The notes under the pieces are model-generated. The model was not told where the DNA came from and searched no databases. It was given only the letters and a program-made list of their open reading frames with translations. The position numbers and the translations under genes were made by a program. Below, one piece after another: positions 53,811-58,574 of a stretch of 58,574 nucleotides of DNA (positions within the stretch are counted from its first letter, which is position 1; each line of letters opens with the position of its first letter). The stretch is from JAJDIA01 sp031555505 (lineage in GTDB: Bacteria; Bacteroidota; Bacteroidia; Bacteroidales; Tannerellaceae), in NCBI GenBank assembly GCA_031555505.1, contig JAVBUH010000057.1, positions 1 through 58,574 on the forward strand, in the 5' to 3' direction.

Positions 53811-53851
53811 GTACGAGTAATTAAAGTATATCTAAAAAGGAGGATTGAGTT

Positions 53852-54322
53852 ATGGCAGTTAGTTACATGACTGAAGACGGCTACAACAAGATTTTAGCAG
53901 AAATAAACTATCTTGAAACAGTCAAACGCCCCGAAATATCGGCACAGATAGCTGAAGCACGGGACAAAGGAGACTTGTCTGAAAACGCTGAATACGACGC
54001 AGCAAAAGAAGCACAGGGCCTTATGGAAGGCAAACTGGCCCAACTGAAAGAATTGATCGCCAACGCCCGGTTGATCGATGCGTCCCGCGTCCAGACCAAT
54101 GAAGTACAGATACTGAACAAGGTAAAGATCAAGAACACGAAAAACAACGCTGTGATGACCTATACCCTGGTGGCTGAAACGGAAGCCAATCTGAAAGAAG
54201 GAAAGATTGCCGTGAGCACTCCGATCGCACAAGGCCTTCTGGGCAAAAAAGTAGGCGATGTGGTAGAGATCAAAGTACCCTCAGGCCTCATGACGTTTGA
54301 GATTCTGGATATTTCCATCTAA
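53852..54322 (+). CDS. greA: Transcription elongation factor GreA
   Basis: 156 residues, usual length. N-terminal coiled coil with the acidic tip GDLSENAEYDAAKE (about 41-54), C-terminal FKBP-like domain (LLGKKVGDVVEIKVPSG). Stimulates transcript cleavage by backtracked RNA polymerase. Preceded by AAGGAGGA 7 nt before ATG, an unusually strong Shine-Dalgarno for this lineage, and by a leader with a terminator-like hairpin. Forms a two-gene operon with the HIT gene (20-bp gap), a conserved pair in Bacteroidetes. Confidence 0.98.
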   Translation: MAVSYMTEDGYNKILAEINYLETVKRPEISAQIAEARDKGDLSENAEYDAAKEAQGLMEGKLAQLKELIANARLIDASRVQTNEVQILNKVKIKNTKNNAVMTYTLVAETEANLKEGKIAVSTPIAQGLLGKKVGDVVEIKVPSGLMTFEILDISI

Positions 54323-54342
54323 TTAGCTAGCGGAGGAAACCT

Positions 54343-54738
54343 ATGGCAACCATATTCAGCCGTATTGCAGCCGGAGAAATTCCTTGTTGCAGGATCGCCG
54401 AGAACGACGAATTCTTTGCCTTTCTGGATATCAATCCCCTGGCAAAAGGGCATACACTGGTGATCCCGAAAGAAGAGACCGATTATATCTTCGACCTGGA
54501 AGACGAGAAACTGGGCCGGATGATGGCCTTTACCAAACGCGTGGCAGCCGCTATCCGGGAAGCAATTCCCTGCAAGCGTGTAGGTGTGGCTGTGATCGGC
54601 ATGGAAGTGCCGCATGCACACATCCACCTGGTGCCGCTGAACAAAGAATCAGACATTTTTTTCGGGAAAGAAAAATTGACAATAAGTGGCGAAGAACTGG
54701 AAGAGATCGCCTCTTTAATCAGAAAAGTCTATAAATAA
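54343..54738 (+). CDS. HIT family hydrolase
   Basis: 131 residues. Histidine triad in VPHAHIHLVPL (about 94-104), with the N-terminal FSRIAAGEIPCCRIAENDEFFAFLDINP typical of Hint-like nucleotide hydrolases or transferases. Acts on AMP-conjugates in the cytosol; exact substrate unknown. Preceded by GGAGG 9 nt before the ATG. Second gene after greA. A hairpin (54741-54762) starts 2 nt after the stop codon but has no T-run. Confidence 0.95.
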   Translation: MATIFSRIAAGEIPCCRIAENDEFFAFLDINPLAKGHTLVIPKEETDYIFDLEDEKLGRMMAFTKRVAAAIREAIPCKRVGVAVIGMEVPHAHIHLVPLNKESDIFFGKEKLTISGEELEEIASLIRKVYK

Positions 54739-54776
54739 TGTTAACCGACAGAGATCGGTTAAAAAACATTACGATA

Positions 54777-54807
54777 TTTGTAAGAAATATACGTAAGAGT
54801 ATATTTG
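54777..54807 (+). promoter_or_regulatory. Consensus promoter of the orphan RNA
   Basis: TTTG (54777-54780), 19-bp spacer, TATATTTG (54800-54807): an exact match to the Bacteroidetes promoter consensus, the best in this window, with no gene after it on this strand for 1.8 kb. Confidence 0.8.
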
Positions 54808-54813
54808 ATTCAT

Positions 54814-54886
54814 TAGTGGTTTTTACTCATAAATTTGTTAACCTTAGAAGAAAGGCCCCTCTGAGACAGAGCGGCCTTCTTTTTTT
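54814..54886 (+). ncRNA. Candidate small RNA downstream of the greA-HIT operon
   Basis: From the predicted start (about 54814) to a strong intrinsic terminator is about 73 nt. The terminator has outer stem AAGGCC/GGCCTT (54852-54857 with 54873-54878), inner stem CTCTG/CAGAG (54859-54863 with 54867-54871) and a T-run to 54886. No ATG-led frame fits within. The upstream 38 nt are AU-rich and could be a single-stranded seed region. It could also be a short decay product region of greA-HIT mRNA or a simple terminator with spurious promoter. Confidence 0.55.
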
Positions 54887-54921
54887 AAACACACTAAACA
54901 CACACAAAATACACCTATTTC

Positions 54922-56046
54922 TTAAGGCCATAAAATGGTACGATGAAAACCGGTCCAGTTAGTATTCCAGCCCCATCCGTATTCATTAATCAAAGGGAAC
55001 CCATAGTTGACACCAATTGCTACAACTGCAATCACTGAAACGATCCAAAGAATCACCAGAATCCATTTGGCCCCAGAAGGCATTGGTTTCCATTTAAACA
55101 ACTGTCCGCATAGCGCATACACCAGCCCAATGATCGGAATACCTACCGCAAGAATACAACAGAGGCTGCTGATCACCAGCCATCCGCCCGGATAAATCGA
55201 CAGGCTGTCCCAATGGGCAAACGGCATGAAGTGGTACAGCAGACCGAAACCTCCCCCCAATAATCCGGCAATCAACGCGATCAGTACAATGAATAAAACA
55301 AATAAAACCAACAATAAGGGTGGAAATAACACTATGCTTACAAGAATGGCCAGCACTTTGATGATTGCACCAAAAACAGAGACAAAAGCATCGCCCAGTT
55401 TCTGTAACGTGGAACGGGGTTTATCCGAATGTACGTAATCACTGATATTATTGGTGACCTTTTCAAAACCATCCGTCACCGTTTTCCCTATATTCTCTAC
55501 CGTCACACTTTCACCACGCATCTGTAACTTCTCGGCAGCGGTAGTCGCCATGGGGACTACCAGCCAGAGAATAAGATATACCGGGATCGTAACACCATAA
55601 AAGAACATCAACAGGATGAGCGCAATACGGACAGCCGTCGGGTCCCAACCCATATAAGAGGCAAAACCACTGGCTACCCCACCCAAGATACGATCGTCAG
55701 GGTTACGGAACAGGCGTCTCTTGGTATAACCTGTTTCCACCTTTGCCTTGTATTCTTCCCTCGCTTCCTCATGCGATGTGCTTTCGCCAAAAATTTCTTC
55801 AGGTTTACCCATTCGTTTGATCACTTCTTCGGCATGCTCGATTGTGATCACCTCGTAGCCCAAACGTACTTTTTCACTGAAGAGTTCGGATATGCGTAAT
55901 TCAAAATCATTCATTATCTCATCCGAGCCTTCTTCTTTGCGGAAGTGCAGGCGTAGATTGGAAAGATATTTATCGAGCAACTGATATGCATCTTCGTCAA
56001 TATGGAACACTGTTCCTCCGAGATTGACCGTAAGCGTCTTTTTCAT
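54922..56046 (-). CDS. PspC-domain membrane protein
   Basis: 374 residues. N-terminal cytoplasmic part of about 100 residues (MKKTLTVNLGGTVFHIDEDAYQLLDKYL) with an acidic helix-rich region, then the PspC domain (RRLFRNPDDRILGGVASGFASYMGWDP, about 108-170) with a membrane helix, and four or more further helices in the C-terminal half. PspC proteins sense or respond to membrane stress. Transcribed 11 bp after a PadR repressor gene, the usual pairing in Bacteroidetes. Confidence 0.9.
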   Translation of the reverse strand: MKKTLTVNLGGTVFHIDEDAYQLLDKYLSNLRLHFRKEEGSDEIMNDFELRISELFSEKVRLGYEVITIEHAEEVIKRMGKPEEIFGESTSHEEAREEYKAKVETGYTKRRLFRNPDDRILGGVASGFASYMGWDPTAVRIALILLMFFYGVTIPVYLILWLVVPMATTAAEKLQMRGESVTVENIGKTVTDGFEKVTNNISDYVHSDKPRSTLQKLGDAFVSVFGAIIKVLAILVSIVLFPPLLLVLFVLFIVLIALIAGLLGGGFGLLYHFMPFAHWDSLSIYPGGWLVISSLCCILAVGIPIIGLVYALCGQLFKWKPMPSGAKWILVILWIVSVIAVVAIGVNYGFPLINEYGWGWNTNWTGFHRTILWP

Positions 56047-56057
56047 TATGGTAGGTA

Positions 56058-56384
56058 TTAATTGTTTTTAATGTGGTTGATTGTGTCATTCAGCTCCTGC
56101 CAGGAAAATTCCAGTTCACCAAGGAACAAGGTCCCCTTCTCAGTCAACTCATAGTACTTCCGGGGTGGCCCCTGGGTTGATTCTATCCACTTATACCCTA
56201 GCAACTCACTATTCTTCAAACGGGTCAACAGAGGATACAGCGTGCCTTCCACAACGATCAGTTGCGCTTCCTGCAACTTCTGAATGATATCAGAAGTGTA
56301 GGCAGGCTCCTTTTTAAGCAACAGGAGGATACAATATTCCAATATCCCCTTACGCATTTGCGATTGAACATTCTCTGCATTCAT
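56058..56384 (-). CDS. PadR-family transcriptional regulator
   Basis: 108 residues, a small one-domain PadR: KGILEYCILLLLKKEPAYTSDIIQKLQ (wing helix, about 12-38), VEGTLYPLLTRLKNSELLGY (recognition region) and PPRKYYELTEKG. Likely represses its own operon with pspC in response to an unknown ligand or stress. A candidate operator lies in its promoter (56429-56441). Confidence 0.95.
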   Translation of the reverse strand: MNAENVQSQMRKGILEYCILLLLKKEPAYTSDIIQKLQEAQLIVVEGTLYPLLTRLKNSELLGYKWIESTQGPPRKYYELTEKGTLFLGELEFSWQELNDTINHIKNN

Positions 56385-56404
56385 ACTTCATCGTATTTAT
56401 GCCA

Positions 56405-56441
56405 CAAATATATGTAATACCTATGTACTATGTATAACATA
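56405..56441 (-). promoter_or_regulatory. PadR promoter and candidate operator
   Basis: Minus-strand TATATTTG (56405-56412). An imperfect palindrome TATGTATAACATA (56429-56441), 11 of 13 positions symmetric, lies where the -33 contact should be, as expected for autorepression. Confidence 0.5.
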
Positions 56442-56570
56442 CTACTATAATTTACATATATTTAACGATAAATGCAGTATACGGTGGCTAAGCAAGGGAA
56501 AAACTGCACAAAAGAACCTATACTGTGTAAAAAAAGAGCTCATTTCATGTCGGTTCTATTATGAAAGATG

Positions 56571-56578
56571 TATTTTTG
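56571..56578 (+). promoter_or_regulatory. -7 element for the acyl-CoA synthetase gene
   Basis: TATTTTTG, 25 bp upstream of the start codon at 56604. Confidence 0.55.
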
Positions 56579-56603
56579 TAACACTAAATAATAATGTAAA
56601 GTT

Positions 56604-58478
56604 ATGGCATACTATCACTTTGCCGAAATGATCCACCGGCAGGCAGAAAAATACGGTACCCGTACCGCATTGAAACATCGCGACAATGCAACAGGTGCAT
56701 GGACAGATATTTCCTGGAGGGAACTCGCAGAGAATGTGATGCTCACGGCCAAAGCCATGAACGAATCAGGCATCGACGTGCAGGAGAACATTGGTGTTTA
56801 TTCGCAAAACATGCCGCAATTGTTGTATGTTGATTTCGGGGCATACGCCAACCGGATCGTTTCCATCCCAATGTATGCCACCAGTTCCCCGGCTCAGATC
56901 AAGTACATCATCCATGATGCCAATATTAAAATACTTTTTGTAGGTGAACAAGTACAATATAATAACGCGTACATTGTACTAAAGGAATCAGACGTGCTGC
57001 AGCGGATCATCGTATTTGACCCGGCGGTGAAACTGAATCCGGAAGACAAGACATCCATTTATTTCAACGACTTTATTCGCCTGGGCGACAACGCCCATGC
57101 CGAAAGCCGCGTCAAAGTGCGTATGCATGAAGCAACCCCCGACGATATTGCGACGATCATGTATACCTCTGGAACAACGGGCGACTCCAAAGGGGTTATC
57201 CTCCACCATTACAATTTCCTGGAAGCCATGCGTATCCACAATATCCGCTTGCATATTACCGAAAAAGATACTTCGATGTGCTTCCTGCCGCTTACCCATA
57301 TCTTCGAAAAAGCCTGGACTTCCCTCTGCTTGCAGAATGGTACGGTGATCGCTGTACTCTCAGACCCTAAAATCATACTGAAAGCGCTGGCCGAAGTACG
57401 TCCTACGGTGATGTGTAACGTACCGCGTTTCTGGGAAAAAGTCTACGTAGGTGTACTGGAAAAGATCAACACTTCTTCTCCAATGATGCAAAAGGTATTC
57501 CGAAAAGCAATCAATGCAGGAAAGCGGTACAACCTGGAATACCTGAACAAAGGTATTACTCCGCCACTAGGCTTACGGACCAGTTATAAATGCTACGATA
57601 AGGTGGTCTTTACGCTGCTGAAAAAGGTATTGGGATTAGACAAGGGGGTATTGTTCCCTGTAGCAGGAGCGCCTCTGTCGGATGAAATTTACGAATTCAT
57701 GCGCTCGGTCAATATCCCGATCGTCTACGGATACGGACTGAGTGAAACAACAGCCACTGTCTGTTTCTGCCCCGAGTATGGCTTTACCCTTGGCTCCATC
57801 GGTACGCTTATGCCTGATGTTCAGGTGAAAATAGACCCAGCCAACAGTGAAATCATGGTTAAAGGGAAAACAGTGACCTCCGGCTACTACAATAAACCCG
57901 AAGAAAATGCCAAGACATTTACGGAAGATGGCTTTTTCCGTACCGGCGACGCCGGTTGGCTCGATGGAGACACCTTGTATTTCAAAGAACGTATCAAGGA
58001 CCTCTACAAGACATCCAATGGCAAATATATTGCTCCGCAAGCCATTGAAATCAGGCTGAGTAGCGACCTGTATATCGAACAGATTGCCGTGATAGGTGAC
58101 AAACGCAAGTTTGTGAGCGCCCTCATTGTTCCTAATTTTGTGGCATTGGAACAGACTGCGTCCAAAAAAGGGATCACTTTTACCGATCGGAAAGAACTGC
58201 TGGCGCAAGATGAGATCCGTCGCATCATCGCCTCCCACGTGGAAGAACATCAGAAAGACCTGGCTTCGTATGAAAAGATCAAAAAATTTGTCCTCCTCCC
58301 CGAGGCTTTCTCCATCGAAGGTGGCGAACTCACCAGCACACTGAAATTAAAGCGCCCCGTGATCTTGCAAAAATATGCCGACCTGATCGAAGAAATGTAT
58401 ATTGAAGAGAATCCGCTCGATTATTCTCAGCTTAATTACATATCTTTGCCGGGAATTATAAAAGACGACAAGAAATGA
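56604..58478 (+). CDS. Long-chain fatty acid-CoA ligase
   Basis: 624 residues. Acyl-adenylate synthetase: P-loop TIMYTSGTTGDSKGV (about 183-197), YGYGLSETTATVCF (about 374-387), FRTGDAGWLDGDTLYFKERIKDLYKTSNGKYIAPQ with the A8 hinge and catalytic lysine region. Activates fatty acids with ATP and CoA for lipid synthesis or turnover. Membrane-associated in the cytosol. Its stop overlaps the next start (ATGA), so prfB is translationally coupled. Confidence 0.95.
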   Translation: MAYYHFAEMIHRQAEKYGTRTALKHRDNATGAWTDISWRELAENVMLTAKAMNESGIDVQENIGVYSQNMPQLLYVDFGAYANRIVSIPMYATSSPAQIKYIIHDANIKILFVGEQVQYNNAYIVLKESDVLQRIIVFDPAVKLNPEDKTSIYFNDFIRLGDNAHAESRVKVRMHEATPDDIATIMYTSGTTGDSKGVILHHYNFLEAMRIHNIRLHITEKDTSMCFLPLTHIFEKAWTSLCLQNGTVIAVLSDPKIILKALAEVRPTVMCNVPRFWEKVYVGVLEKINTSSPMMQKVFRKAINAGKRYNLEYLNKGITPPLGLRTSYKCYDKVVFTLLKKVLGLDKGVLFPVAGAPLSDEIYEFMRSVNIPIVYGYGLSETTATVCFCPEYGFTLGSIGTLMPDVQVKIDPANSEIMVKGKTVTSGYYNKPEENAKTFTEDGFFRTGDAGWLDGDTLYFKERIKDLYKTSNGKYIAPQAIEIRLSSDLYIEQIAVIGDKRKFVSALIVPNFVALEQTASKKGITFTDRKELLAQDEIRRIIASHVEEHQKDLASYEKIKKFVLLPEAFSIEGGELTSTLKLKRPVILQKYADLIEEMYIEENPLDYSQLNYISLPGIIKDDKK

Positions 58479-58574
58479 TTACATCAGACCAACTACATAG
58501 TTTGTTGGAGCGCGAGTCAGCGCTGAGGGGGTACCTTTGACATAGATGGTAAGACCATCCGTTTAGAAGAGGAA
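58475..58574 (+). CDS. prfB: Peptide chain release factor 2, 5' end, with programmed +1 frameshift
   Basis: Truncated by the window end. The first frame reads MITSDQLHSLLERESALRGYL and meets TGA at 58538-58540. Just before lie AGGGGG (58526-58531), three bases, CTT TGA C: the classical RF2 autoregulatory site. A +1 shift on CTT continues as DIDGKTIRLEEE, the normal RF2 N-terminus. RF2 ends translation at UGA and UAA; low RF2 favours the frameshift and raises its own level. Start codon overlaps the upstream stop by 4 bp. Confidence 0.93.

Noticed and set aside
54741..54762. Terminator right after the HIT gene
   Set aside because: An 8-bp perfect stem is present, but it is followed by A residues, not T residues, on the coding strand.

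Overview
The window looks like a chromosomal segment of a Bacteroidales bacterium, most probably Parabacteroides or a close relative. The evidence is a hybrid two-component system (HTCS) of Bacteroidetes type, lineage-typical families (GLPGLI, DUF2851, WbqC, BIG_5 lipoprotein, DUF4369/TlpA-like lipoprotein, PSPC, DUF4143 ATPase), a moderate GC content, and many promoters of the Bacteroidetes form TAnnTTTG, several with TTTG or TTGC 18-20 bases upstream. The genus is an inference; no 16S or marker search was possible.

Layout. 1-9186: an intergenic 22-bp-period array, a full-length HTCS regulator, an exported Gfo/Idh-type oxidoreductase, a Ser-type arylsulfatase and an exported PQQ-like beta-propeller protein. 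9364-9445: tRNA-Leu(UAG) with its own promoter and terminator. 9520-12054: a YfhO-type membrane protein. 12126-22645: a leftward glycan-assembly locus (NDP-sugar dehydrogenase, FkbM methyltransferase, Wzx-type flippase, a GT23-like transferase, a WbsX/GH99-like protein, then five further glycosyltransferases), AT-rich in its middle part and without a recognisable polymerase, chain-length regulator or initiating phosphoglycosyl transferase. 22889-25761: an HU-like protein whose mRNA leader contains a second 22-bp-period array, a GH20 relic and a DUF4143-type ATPase. 25892-31343: a tandemly duplicated pair of FtsX/MacB-like permease operons with matching sigma-54-type promoters and upstream palindromes, and a 312-bp inverted-repeat element between them. 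31499-46892: mostly housekeeping and envelope genes (PIG-L deacetylase, FMN protein, TIM-barrel protein, dapB-lepB-wbqC operon, DUF2851, BIG_5 lipoprotein, DUF3108, GLPGLI plus outer-membrane barrel, histidine kinase plus response regulator). 46893-47560: a 667-bp gap with a third 22-bp-period array. 47561-58574: pnp, a deletion scar joining a SusD-like relic to the C-terminus of a GH3 enzyme, an intact GH43, a cysteine-less thioredoxin-fold lipoprotein, greA-HIT, a candidate small RNA, PadR/PSPC, a long-chain acyl-CoA synthetase and the start of prfB with its programmed frameshift.

The most unusual signal is not a gene. Three intergenic loci (19-128, 23571-23658, 47018-47311) carry diverged tandem repeats with exactly the same 22-bp period, two of them with dyad-symmetric cores. 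Two of the loci also share a 15-mer and an 11-mer next to the array. The period is about two helical turns and not a multiple of three, so the arrays are not coding; in the HU leader the repeats form two mutually exclusive RNA helices. Other strong leads are a 5 x 24-bp repeat inserted in frame in the NDP-sugar dehydrogenase, a roughly 73-nt orphan transcription unit after the HIT gene, a promoter-hairpin-greA arrangement, and several strong Shine-Dalgarno-like sites in a lineage that seldom uses them.

Limits: all family assignments are from reading motifs; no alignment, structure prediction or database search was run. Coordinates of promoters, transcription starts and relic boundaries are readings by eye.
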